From: Phycisphaerae bacterium | GTDB lineage: Bacteria; Planctomycetota; Phycisphaerae; Sedimentisphaerales; Anaerobacaceae | Assembly: GCA_026386805.1 (NCBI GenBank) | Contig: JAPLMX010000008.1 | Coordinates: 1 to 57,968, forward strand | Direction of reading: 5' to 3' | Length of the DNA: 57,968 nt | Shown: positions 8,092 through 15,541 of the stretch, piece by piece | How positions within the stretch are numbered: the first letter of the stretch is position 1 | Layout of the letters: every line of letters begins with the position of its first letter | Notes under the pieces: model-generated | The model's database searches: none | Told to the model about the DNA's origin: nothing | Seen by the model: only the letters and a program-made list of their open reading frames with translations | Program-made: the position numbers and the translations under genes

Positions 8092-8886
8092 ATGGAGATA
8101 ACGAGCGACATACAATTACGCCAAGCGCAGAAGCTCGCATTCTGTTACCTTTGCGGCAGGGGATTCGAAGTCAAGGAGCACGTCACGCGGGATCATGTCC
8201 CTCCCAAGGCGGTCTTTCTGCCTTGTGACCGCACGAAACCCCTAATACTACCCACCCACGACAACTGCAATCAGAGGGAATCCAGAGGAGATGAAGTCGT
8301 TGGGCAACTCATAGGTGCATTGTATGGCGTTTATCCCAGAATGGAGAGGCGGAGGGTAAAGATCGGTGTGTATGAGAACGCCGTGAACAAAACGCCTGTA
8401 TTAGCCCTCGAAGGGATAAGTCTCACTGGAGTCATTGCTCGTTGCATCAAGGGATTCCACGCCGCTCTTTACGGGGAGTATCTACCCAAGACTACTCCAC
8501 ATTGGTTTGATCCGCCTACTGCTGTCGGTTCAAAGAAGGGGAACCAAATCGTGTTCGAGGAAACACGTCCGCACTTTCTGTTATTCGTCAGGACGATCAA
8601 GAAGAACCGAAAAGCAGGACGGGTCGATAGGATATCATGCTTTAACGACAAGTGCGTCTATGAGTGTGTTTGGGAACGAACGGACGGCGGAACATGGGCA
8701 TGTTTTTTCGCCCTCAACATCTATGATTGGAAAGAATTGGGTGATGCATCTCATCAACCGCGCCGAGGCTGCGTGGGATTCTATATGCCCACAAGGGGCC
8801 GCCCACCACAGGCTATGATAGGAATCACAAGGGTGTTAGAGATACCGATACCAAACGCTGAGGCTTTTGACCCATTCGGCAATTAA
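8092..8886 (+). CDS. HNH endonuclease-like protein
   Basis: A 264-residue protein. Near the N-terminus a Cys pair and a treble-clef-like pattern are visible: FCYLCGRGFEV, then TRDHVPPKAVF, then LPTHDNCNQRESRGDE. The DH, the spaced Cys and the N/H residues fit an HNH nuclease fold. The rest (about residues 90-264) is unfamiliar and Trp/Phe-rich. A GTG at 8068 would add eight residues but has no ribosome site; ATG 8092 is preferred although its own site is weak. HNH proteins of this sort occur in restriction and defence islands, but no partner such as a methylase or helicase is adjacent. Nuclease activity is inferred. Confidence 0.6.
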   Translation: MEITSDIQLRQAQKLAFCYLCGRGFEVKEHVTRDHVPPKAVFLPCDRTKPLILPTHDNCNQRESRGDEVVGQLIGALYGVYPRMERRRVKIGVYENAVNKTPVLALEGISLTGVIARCIKGFHAALYGEYLPKTTPHWFDPPTAVGSKKGNQIVFEETRPHFLLFVRTIKKNRKAGRVDRISCFNDKCVYECVWERTDGGTWACFFALNIYDWKELGDASHQPRRGCVGFYMPTRGRPPQAMIGITRVLEIPIPNAEAFDPFGN

Positions 8887-9112
8887 CAAGCAGGAGGATA
8901 TCTGCCGGGAATTCCGGCGGCGCCATACTAATTTCGACGGGTTCTTGGAGGCAGGTAGACTACACAGGAGCGTGAAAAAGTAAATGGTGTGCCCGGCACA
9001 CCCGACCCGCCGAAGGCTCGAAAGCGGTAAACTCAGGTCTTGTGAGGAGAGAATACGTAACCGCCGAGGACGCGGGGGTACACGGAGATGAATCAGACAT
9101 TCTCATAAGCCA

Positions 9113-9292
9113 TCAGGAAATCCACACGGCTGATATCCCAAACGTCTCGATATGGAACTTGAGGGCGGACTGCACATCTCTGAGGGCCTCTTCGTAAGTG
9201 TCTCCCTCACCCACCACGATCCCCTTGATGCCGACCGGGTACGCCACGTACCCGTCGCGATGCTTCTCGATGATGATCTTGATCTGCTTCAT
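9113..9292 (-). CDS. HicB-like antitoxin-family protein
   Basis: A 59-residue ORF below common length cut-offs. It reads MKQIKIIIEKHRDGYVAYPV, then GIKGIVVGEGDTYEEALRDV and a short tail. The HicB partial RNase-H-like core (E..DG.YVA....P...G.G.T.EEAL.....A) is plain. HicB proteins neutralise the RNA-cleaving toxin HicA. No HicA-type gene was found beside it, so it is an orphan or pairs elsewhere. It lies 49 nt downstream of the 74-residue gene on the same strand and may share its transcript. Confidence 0.7.
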   Translation of the reverse strand: MKQIKIIIEKHRDGYVAYPVGIKGIVVGEGDTYEEALRDVQSALKFHIETFGISAVWIS

Positions 9293-9341
9293 AAGACACG
9301 CAGCGAACTTGCCCCTTCGTGGAGGAATACGACGGATCGAA

Positions 9342-9566
9342 TCAGACTGCCGTCAAGGCCCGTTCCACCTCGGCCGGGAACTCAACGAGGATGAACTGGC
9401 TGCGATGATAGAGGTAGTCTTCCCCACTTTCGTCAATCACGCGCAGAAAGTCATCCTTGGCCGCCTCTTCATCCGGAAGGACTTCATAGATCTTTCGGAC
9501 GATCAGCGATGCCTCGTAATCGGCATTGTCAACACACACAGCGAATTGTCGTTTAGTAGCACTCAT
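9342..9566 (-). CDS. Small conserved hypothetical protein (CVDN...DESGEDYLY type)
   Basis: A 74-residue protein with FAVCVDNADYEASLIVRKIY, VLPDEEAAKDDFLRVIDESG and EDYLYHRSQF. I have seen this pattern as a short conserved hypothetical protein often paired with the gene just upstream. It starts 1 nt after that gene's stop (TGA-A-ATG), so the two are almost certainly co-transcribed and coupled. The function is unknown; the pairing and small size suggest an addiction-type module, but that is inference. Confidence 0.6.
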   Translation of the reverse strand: MSATKRQFAVCVDNADYEASLIVRKIYEVLPDEEAAKDDFLRVIDESGEDYLYHRSQFILVEFPAEVERALTAV

Positions 9567-9567
9567 T

Positions 9568-9801
9568 TCAATCCAGGTAGCATTTGATCTTCACGTCTTT
9601 GCGGCCGATGCCATGCGCTTCGTACCAGTGCAGCTCAACCCGCCTGATCCTGCCGTTAGGAAGTCGAACTTGGGCGATGCCTTTCAGTTTTCTCCACCGA
9701 CCGGATCCATGAACCTTCTGCAAATAGGCCAGATCGCGGATGTTCGTTCCGACCGCAACAACCTCAACCGCTTCAATCTGTCCAATGACTTCGAATCTCA
9801 C
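9568..9801 (-). CDS. Small conserved hypothetical protein (WYEAHGIGRK type)
   Basis: A 77-residue protein: FEVIGQIEAVEVVAVGTNIR, then GSGRWRKLKGIAQVRLPNGR and VELHWYEAHGIGRKDVKIK. The GRWRK and HWYEAHGIGRK motifs are typical of a small conserved hypothetical family found next to the downstream 74-residue partner. It heads a probable three-gene unit (9801 down to 9113) that ends with the HicB-like protein. Biochemical function is not known. Confidence 0.6.
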   Translation of the reverse strand: MRFEVIGQIEAVEVVAVGTNIRDLAYLQKVHGSGRWRKLKGIAQVRLPNGRIRRVELHWYEAHGIGRKDVKIKCYLD

Positions 9802-9866
9802 ACTGACAGACTACCACAAATTTGAACCCGAAACAACCCTTTCTGTGCTGATTCGCCCTCTGCCGA

Positions 9867-9948
9867 ACCGGCGAGGACGCCGGGCTACGCGGAGGTGAGT
9901 GTATGCGATGAGATTATGGGGTTCTCTGCGACCCTCGGCGTCCTCTGC
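9867..9948. repeat. Inverted repeat of the GAGGACGCCG...CGGCGTCCTC type
   Basis: The left arm near 9867-9893 contains CGGCGAGGACGCCGGGCTAC. The right arm near 9922-9948 contains CTCTGCGACCCTCGGCGTCC. The arms are imperfectly complementary. A single related arm (CCGCCGAGGACGCGGGGGTA) lies near 9061. It occupies the 186-nt gap between the small-gene unit and the end of the GH2 gene. Confidence 0.55.
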
Positions 9949-9969
9949 GGTTGAAACAATCCGAATCCG

Positions 9970-9991
9970 CATGGGCTGAAGCCCATCCTAC
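9970..9991. repeat. Single hairpin repeat that supplies the GH2 stop codon
   Basis: On the minus strand this reads GTAGG followed by stem ATGGGCT/AGCCCAT with a 2-nt loop. The TAG in GTAGG (9990-9988) is the stop codon of the GH2 gene. Confidence 0.65.
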
Positions 9992-12900
9992 GGATTCGAG
10001 ACGGAAACGACCGCCTCGGCTGCGGTGAGGCCGTCGCTTTCGGCGGTTACGCGGACCTTGCCGCCCTGGCCTGCCTTCGTTCGCAGGATCAGCATGGCCT
10101 TGCCGTAGAAGAGCTTGCGGTAGTCCGCCTGGAACGGCTCGATCCAGAGAGGATTGCCGTTGCCGACGGCGGCGATCTCGGCCGGACCGTCGAGCTTGAA
10201 GCGAACGAGATTGTCCGCCAGGGGACAGAGCGTGCCCTTGTCATCTAAGGCCTCGACCAAGATGTAGCAGAGGTCTGGGACCGCAACCCCATGTGTCGCG
10301 GCCATCTTGGCCGCGTCTTCCGCGGGCTGGAAGCCCGCGACACGTTGCGCCGAGGAACCTTCCTCACTCATGGCCATGAGGTCTTTGCGGTCCGGGGTTA
10401 GGCGAATCGTCGCCGGCTTTCCGGCCGTTCGCACGATCTCCTCGCCGATCTGCCGGCCGTCTTTGTAGGCGACCGCCTTCAGCTCGCCCGGCTCGTAGAC
10501 CACGTCGTTCCAGCGCAGCCGATACGTGTACGTGACATCATAATAGGCCGACTCCGCTCGCTCCGGATACACGGCGAATTCCTTGATGCTCGCCCAAGCG
10601 CCGTTCAGCATGTTGGTGAACTCGATGCGGATGTACCGCCCCTGCGCGTTCACGTCGTGGAAAATCTGCGTCGGGCCATCCCAGCGGGGATTGCGGCTCG
10701 TGGCTTTCGTCACGACCGTCTGCCAAGTGGAGGCGTCGGTCGAGACCTTGACCTCGTAGCCGCAATTTTTCTCTTCCCGCTCGAAGTCGATGGCCAGATA
10801 GCGGATCGGGCGAATTCCGCCCAGGTCCACCTGCCACCATTGGTCGGCCCCCGCCGCAGCAGCGGTCCAGCGGGAGTCCCTGCCGGCGTCGTTCGCGAGA
10901 GCGGGTGCGTGGTCCGGCTGACTGGAGCTGGCCGTGGCGGGCTTGCCCTTGGCGAAGTTCTCAGGTTTCTCGGCGATGACGCCTTTCTGGCGGCGGCCGA
11001 GTGACTTGCCGTTAAGGAACAGCTCGGCGGAATCGCCGTTGGTGTAGACAAAGACCGGCACGTTCTTGCCGACGCGGTCCGGCCAGTTCCAGTGCGGCAG
11101 GATGTGGACCGTGGTCGTCTCCGGCCGCCAATAGCTGCGGTACAGGTAGAATCGGTCCTTGGGGATGCCGCACAGGTCCACGATGCCAAAGTAGGAGTTC
11201 TTCGCCTCCTGGCTGAACGGCGTCGGCTCGCCCAGGTAGTCGAACCCCGTCCAGACGAACTCGCCGGCCACGAAACTGTCGTCCTTCATCAGCTTGAACT
11301 CGGAGTCCGGGATATCCGACCAGTCCGCCGCATTGAGATCGTAGGAGTTCACCTGGAGCTGCTTGGAGTACTCGTTCTTGCGGTTGGGCAGCGGCAGCTC
11401 GTAGAATCCACGTGTGCTCAGGGTCGAGGCGGACTCCGTGTAAAGGATCGGCTTGTCGGGATAGCGCTGCCGGTAGGTGGCGTAGCGTCGCAGGTAGTTC
11501 CAGCCCGTCAGGTCCAGGGCGTCGAAGTTCGGCTGCTCCGCCAGGCCGGGGATGTGGCAGGCCATGCCGACCGGGCGGGTCGAGTCGTACTTGCGGACGA
11601 AATCGCTCATGAACTTCACCCGCTCGGGCGTCACGCCGTCCCGGCCGCCACCGTTGAGCTCGTTGCCGACCGACCAGACGACGATCGAGGGGTGATTGCG
11701 GTCGCGCAGGACGAAGCTGCGAAGCTGCTTTTCGCCATACTGCTCCAGCGGCGGCTCGCCCCGAACGCGATCAGCCGTGCCATCCCACTTATCGAAGGCC
11801 TCGTCCCAGACGACGAATCCCATCCGGTCGCACAGGTCCAGCAACTCCGGGGCCGGCGGGTTGTGGCTCGTGCGAATCGCGTTGACGCCCATGTCCCGCA
11901 TGATCTCCAATTGCCGCTCCATCGCACGAGGATAGAAGGCCCCGCCGAGCGGCCCCTGGTCGTGGTGCAGGCAGACGCCATAGAGCTGGACGCGCCGGCC
12001 GTTGAGATGGAAGCCGTCATTGGCCGTGAACTGGAACGTCCGGACGCCGAACGGGGTGACTTCCGTATCCACGGCCTGGCCATCCACGCTCAAGGTGGTC
12101 CTGACCGTGTACAGCTTCGGACTACCGATGTCCCACCGCTGGGGCTTCGCAAGGACGAACGACTGCTCGACCTCCCGCGAGCCTTGAGCGGGCACGGCCT
12201 CGTTCGTTCCGCCTTGGGCGACCGGCTTGCCATCCGGATCGAGCAGGACGATCCCCACGGCCACCTGCGACTCGGCGCCGAGGTGGTTCTCGACGGTCGA
12301 GCGCACGCGGACCGTGGCCTCAGCGTCGCTCACCTGGGGCGTGGTTACGAACGTGCCCCAGTGGGCCACGTGTGCCGGATTGCAGACCGTCATCGTCACC
12401 TTGCGATAGATTCCCGCGCCGGGGTACCAGCGGGTGCCGTGGTTACGCGTGTCGGCGTGGACCGCGATGGTATTGGTCTGGCCGAACTTGACAAAGGGCG
12501 TGGCATCGACGCGGAAGGACATGTAGCCGTAGTCCCACGCGCCGGCCAGTTGCCCGTTCACATAGACCTGGGGAAAGGCCATTACGCCGTCGAAGTCGAA
12601 GTAGACGCGTTGATCGGAGGTTGGAGGCTGTAGGCCGGAGGCTGGAGGTACCCCTGCGGCCTGCGGCCTCCCGCCTCCCGCCTGGTCCAGCGTGAATGTC
12701 TTGCGATACCAGCCCTCCCCTCGCCAGGGCAGCTTGCCGGCGTAGCCGTTCTCGCTCGCGTTGAACGGCCCCGTGATGGCCCAGTCGTGCGGCAGACGGA
12801 CGGCCTGCCACGCCGCGTCATCGAAGCCAGGCTTCTCAGCCCCGGCCTGCTCCCCCTTGGCGAATCGCCAGTCACCATTGAAGCCAACGACCCGCCGCTC

Positions 12901-13005
12901 GACCCGGAGGCTCTCGACGGGCCGGCCGCTGTCCGTTTGGCCCACGGTCACAGACATGAGTGCCCTGGCGATTGCCGCCACGACGATACCTCTTCGAACG
13001 TCCAT
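9988..13005 (-). CDS. Exported glycoside hydrolase family 2 (beta-galactosidase-like)
   Basis: A 1,005-residue enzyme with an N-terminal signal. The order is a GH2 sugar-binding domain (FNGDWRFAKGE, RLPHDWAITGPF, GWYRKTF), an immunoglobulin-like domain, a TIM barrel, then beta domains. Catalytic residues are visible: acid/base E449 in VVWSVGNELNGG and nucleophile E524 in ILYTESAST. An F5/8-type discoidin domain (GKPATASSSQ...WWQVDLGGI) follows the barrel. Two repeat-encoded insertions stand out: GGGRPQAAGVPPASGLQPP within the sugar-binding domain and SSAQRVAGFQPAEDAAKMAA near the C-terminus. ATG 13005 has GGAGG 7 nt upstream. Its stop codon comes from a repeat. It follows the GH36 gene and a short ORF, suggesting joint degradation of galactosides. 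Substrate is inferred. Confidence 0.92.
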   Translation of the reverse strand: MDVRRGIVVAAIARALMSVTVGQTDSGRPVESLRVERRVVGFNGDWRFAKGEQAGAEKPGFDDAAWQAVRLPHDWAITGPFNASENGYAGKLPWRGEGWYRKTFTLDQAGGGRPQAAGVPPASGLQPPTSDQRVYFDFDGVMAFPQVYVNGQLAGAWDYGYMSFRVDATPFVKFGQTNTIAVHADTRNHGTRWYPGAGIYRKVTMTVCNPAHVAHWGTFVTTPQVSDAEATVRVRSTVENHLGAESQVAVGIVLLDPDGKPVAQGGTNEAVPAQGSREVEQSFVLAKPQRWDIGSPKLYTVRTTLSVDGQAVDTEVTPFGVRTFQFTANDGFHLNGRRVQLYGVCLHHDQGPLGGAFYPRAMERQLEIMRDMGVNAIRTSHNPPAPELLDLCDRMGFVVWDEAFDKWDGTADRVRGEPPLEQYGEKQLRSFVLRDRNHPSIVVWSVGNELNGGGRDGVTPERVKFMSDFVRKYDSTRPVGMACHIPGLAEQPNFDALDLTGWNYLRRYATYRQRYPDKPILYTESASTLSTRGFYELPLPNRKNEYSKQLQVNSYDLNAADWSDIPDSEFKLMKDDSFVAGEFVWTGFDYLGEPTPFSQEAKNSYFGIVDLCGIPKDRFYLYRSYWRPETTTVHILPHWNWPDRVGKNVPVFVYTNGDSAELFLNGKSLGRRQKGVIAEKPENFAKGKPATASSSQPDHAPALANDAGRDSRWTAAAAGADQWWQVDLGGIRPIRYLAIDFEREEKNCGYEVKVSTDASTWQTVVTKATSRNPRWDGPTQIFHDVNAQGRYIRIEFTNMLNGAWASIKEFAVYPERAESAYYDVTYTYRLRWNDVVYEPGELKAVAYKDGRQIGEEIVRTAGKPATIRLTPDRKDLMAMSEEGSSAQRVAGFQPAEDAAKMAATHGVAVPDLCYILVEALDDKGTLCPLADNLVRFKLDGPAEIAAVGNGNPLWIEPFQADYRKLFYGKAMLILRTKAGQGGKVRVTAESDGLTAAEAVVSVSNP
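10293..10343. repeat. Double-hairpin repeat inside the GH2 gene
   Basis: A 51-nt copy. GTGTC pairs with GACAC. Hairpin 1 is GCGGCCA/TGGCCGC with loop TCT; hairpin 2 is GCGGGCT/AGCCCGC with loop GGA. It is read in frame and encodes RVAGFQPAEDAAKMAA. Confidence 0.75.
12614..12684. repeat. Two-armed tandem-word repeat (GGAGGCTGGAGG / CCTCCCGCC) inside the GH2 gene
   Basis: The left arm (about 12616-12648) repeats GGAGGYTGGAGGC-like words. The right arm (about 12654-12683) repeats CCTGCGGCC and CCTCCCGCC. The arms are degenerate reverse complements. The gene reads through in frame between the strands KTFTLD and RVYFDFDGV of the sugar-binding domain. A single arm of the same word type lies in the sulfatase gene near 53492-53514. 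Confidence 0.6.
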
Positions 13006-13020
13006 TGACGCACCTCCAAA

Positions 13021-13215
13021 TCATTGCACAAGACAGTAAGGCCAATTCTCAGGAGAATCCAACCCTGAGTATACAGCCATCGCAGCCGAAGGCCAACTCG
13101 CGGCGTGCGCCCCAGACATTGCGGGCGAGGTGCACCGCCGCCGCTTGCGCTGCATCCCGCAACCGGCAAGACCGGCCGCGAGTGCACTGAGCAGGAACTC
13201 TCTGCGACTGTTCAT
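13021..13215 (-). CDS. Short ORF with Tat/lipoprotein-like leader, probably a truncated gene
   Basis: A 64-residue ORF beginning MNSRREFLLSALAAGLAGCG. The leader has SRREF (Tat-like) and LAGC (lipobox-like). The remaining 43 residues look like noise, so the mature protein seems lost or frameshifted. It starts with an ATGA overlap on the GH36 stop and has GGAGG 5 nt upstream, so translation initiation is probably intact. It sits between the GH36 and GH2 genes. It may be the stump of a deleted exported protein. Confidence 0.4.
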   Translation of the reverse strand: MNSRREFLLSALAAGLAGCGMQRKRRRCTSPAMSGAHAASWPSAAMAVYSGLDSPENWPYCLVQ

Positions 13216-15254
13216 GGTTGCCTCCTGTAGACCAGGACGGCCACGCTCGGCTTGACCGACATGGTCACCGCCAATCCATCCTTGAGCAGTTCGCGGCCGC
13301 TGTGTTGTTCCTGCGTACCTGTGTCGAGATCGGTGACAAGATAGTTCGCCTGGGCGTCCAGGCCGAGCAGCGCCAGATGCGCGGATTCATAAAAACTGTT
13401 GTGCCGGCGAAAGACCTGGACGAGCCCCTCGCCCGCTTCCGGCCGGTCGAATTGCCAGGCCATCCAGACCGTGTCGTCACGGGTCCACGGCGTCAGCGGA
13501 TAGAAATCACCGTAGTAGTTCGGTGCAATCTGCCGCCATTGACTGATGAGCCGCCGGATCGCATCGTAGTCGAGGTCTTTCAGGCGGACATCGATGCCGA
13601 AGCCGGTGCTCTGGCCGGCGTTGCTCCAGAAGGCGTAGGACTCGACGGGCGTGCGGCCGCTGCCGTAGTAGGGGGCGTTGCGCGTGAACACGGTGCCGGT
13701 GCCGTGGAAGGGCAGCCACAAGGACAGTCCGTACATCATGCACTGGTGACCGGTCGCTTCGTAGGCGTAATCGCTGCGCCACAACGGCACCGCGCGGCGC
13801 ATCGTCTCCAGGTCGTTGCGGCGGCCACCGCTGGCACAGGAGTCGATGAGCATGTTCGGATGCCGGCGCCGCAACTCGTCCCAATAGGCAAGATAGCCCG
13901 TGACGTGCTTGATCTCCGTGATACCCTGCCGATCCGGTGCGTCGGCCTCGCGCCAGTACTTTAGCGGGTCCATATTGAAGTCCTGGCGATAGAGGTCGAT
14001 GCCCTGCTCGGTCAAGAGCCGGTCCACGTGCTCGATCAGCCACCGGCGTGCGTCCTCGTTGCCGAGGTTGAGCAGGCCGCCTTTAGCGCCGCCCAGCACC
14101 CATTCCGGATGGTTGTCCGCCAACCACGTCCCGGCCGCCACTCGTTCCGGCTCGAACCAGACGAGAATCTTGAGACCCTTGCCGTGCGCGTAGTCCGAGA
14201 TCGCTCGCAGCCCTTTCGGGAACCGAGTTGTGTCTACTTCCCAGGTGCCCACGCGGGGCCAGCCGCCGCCGTGGTGCACGTACCAGCCCGCGTCCATCCA
14301 CCAGTAATCAAGCTTGATCCCCTCCTCCAGGTAGCGGTCGATGAACATGATTTGGTTGCTCTCGTCGGCCTTGATCATCTCGTCATACTGGCGGGAGCTG
14401 GAGGCCTCCAGTTGCGGCGGGGGCAGCCGGCCGCCGGGCTGGGGCATGGAGTGGGCCATCATCCAGCGGCGCCAGACGTTTTGGGCCGCGACCCAATTGC
14501 CCTCCCAGAATTGCAGCACGATCAGAGGACTGCGAACCTCCTCGCCAGGCAGGAGCTTGAAATGCGTAAGTTCCTGGCCGGCCTGCAGGTGCAGACCCCG
14601 TGCGTCGTCCCGCACGAAGTCCGCCGCCCATTGGCCGGGCCAGCCGACGGCGACGATCAGCCCTTGGCCGGACCATTCGAGATTGAAATAGGACCAATCC
14701 GTATTGGTCGGCCGGCCGCCGGCACCGCCCAGACGCTTGGCGGCCTTTCGCCCCAAGGGCGTCTGGAGCGGGCCATAGTCGTTGCCGTTGGCGGGCGAGC
14801 CCACGTTGTGATGCAACAGGAAGTCCCCGTCGGTCGCACGGCTCAGCTCGATATCCAACGCCTGGATCTTCTCGACAATCGGCGTGTCGGCGGAGCCGGT
14901 GTTCTTGAAGTACAGCGTCCATTCCACCGTGGGGAAATCGCCGTATTCGACCGCTACGGACCGGACTTGGAGAGCCGTGGCCGGATCGGTGTAGACGACG
15001 GTATGCTGCGTGCGCTGCGCGTCGAGCTTCTGCGAGCTGTGCTCGGCCTGCCAGCTCTTGAGGAGCAGCGCCGAAGGCTTGCCGTCATAGAGAAATGAGA
15101 ACGGTGCCGGCAAGGCCGAGCCTTTGAGGCTCGTTCGGTCCAGCCACTGGTCGCGGAGCCGCAGTTCCTGGGGCTGTGGCGTCGCCGCCGGCACGACACC
15201 AGCCACACCTGAGCCTGCGGCGATCAAGCAAAGCACACGAGTCAGCGAGATCAT
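13212..15254 (-). CDS. Exported glycoside hydrolase family 36 alpha-galactosidase
   Basis: A 680-residue protein with a signal peptide (LCLIAAGSGVAGVVPAA). An N-terminal beta-supersandwich precedes a TIM barrel. GH36 signatures are clear: LDYWWMDAGWY, LKILVWFEPERVA, then nucleophile D425 in LYRQDFNMDP, CASGGRRNDLETMRRAVPLW, and acid/base D495 in RSDYAYEATGHQ. Alpha-galactosidases of this family remove terminal alpha-galactose from oligosaccharides and galactomannans. ATG 15254 has GAGGAG about 8 nt upstream. Its stop overlaps the next short ORF, and the GH2 enzyme follows, so this is a small galactoside-degrading operon. Confidence 0.93.
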   Translation of the reverse strand: MISLTRVLCLIAAGSGVAGVVPAATPQPQELRLRDQWLDRTSLKGSALPAPFSFLYDGKPSALLLKSWQAEHSSQKLDAQRTQHTVVYTDPATALQVRSVAVEYGDFPTVEWTLYFKNTGSADTPIVEKIQALDIELSRATDGDFLLHHNVGSPANGNDYGPLQTPLGRKAAKRLGGAGGRPTNTDWSYFNLEWSGQGLIVAVGWPGQWAADFVRDDARGLHLQAGQELTHFKLLPGEEVRSPLIVLQFWEGNWVAAQNVWRRWMMAHSMPQPGGRLPPPQLEASSSRQYDEMIKADESNQIMFIDRYLEEGIKLDYWWMDAGWYVHHGGGWPRVGTWEVDTTRFPKGLRAISDYAHGKGLKILVWFEPERVAAGTWLADNHPEWVLGGAKGGLLNLGNEDARRWLIEHVDRLLTEQGIDLYRQDFNMDPLKYWREADAPDRQGITEIKHVTGYLAYWDELRRRHPNMLIDSCASGGRRNDLETMRRAVPLWRSDYAYEATGHQCMMYGLSLWLPFHGTGTVFTRNAPYYGSGRTPVESYAFWSNAGQSTGFGIDVRLKDLDYDAIRRLISQWRQIAPNYYGDFYPLTPWTRDDTVWMAWQFDRPEAGEGLVQVFRRHNSFYESAHLALLGLDAQANYLVTDLDTGTQEQHSGRELLKDGLAVTMSVKPSVAVLVYRRQP

Positions 15255-15324
15255 CGGAAGCTCTCCTCATGAACACGCGATGGGCCGTCATACGGATTCG
15301 GAAAAGTCCGTGCGCGTCCGACTC

Positions 15325-15375
15325 TGTGGCATCGGCATCCTGCCGATGATACATGGGCTGGAAGCCCATGCCACA
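15325..15375. repeat. Double-hairpin repeat upstream of the GH36 gene
   Basis: Closing stem TGTGGC (15325-15330) with GCCACA (15370-15375). Hairpin 1 is ATCGGCA/TGCCGAT with loop TCC; hairpin 2 is ATGGGCT/AGCCCAT with loop GGA. It lies about 70 nt upstream of the GH36 start codon. Confidence 0.75.
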
Positions 15376-15471
15376 GTCGAGTCGAGCGCACGAATTAAAC
15401 CGAATCCGTATCATACCCGCGTTGGGCACGTCTGCCGCCCATGTTATCGTGCGAGCTTCTCGCGTACAAGC

Positions 15472-15514
15472 GCGACGGGACCCCCGTCGCCACATTTCGC
15501 AACGGGAGTCCCGT
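15472..15514. repeat. Paired GC hairpins downstream of gspD
   Basis: GCGACGGG/CCCGTCGC with loop ACC (15472-15490) is followed by ACGGG/CCCGT with loop AGT (15502-15514). They lie 28 nt past the gspD stop and could act as a terminator, but there is no T tract. Together with 15325-15375 they fill the gap between gspD and the GH36 gene. Confidence 0.45.
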
Positions 15515-15541
15515 CTCAAGATATCCTCAGAAAGAACCCGG

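Noticed and set aside
6831-9000. Integron cassette array
   Set aside because: The recurring CCGGAATTC motifs lack the paired R/L boxes of attC and no integrase is present, so it was kept only as a finding.
8979-9005. Small GTGTGCC/GGCACAC hairpin as a terminator or RNA gene
   Set aside because: It is a single short stem like those at 40.45 kb, 90 nt past the nearest gene end, with no T tract; too little to call.
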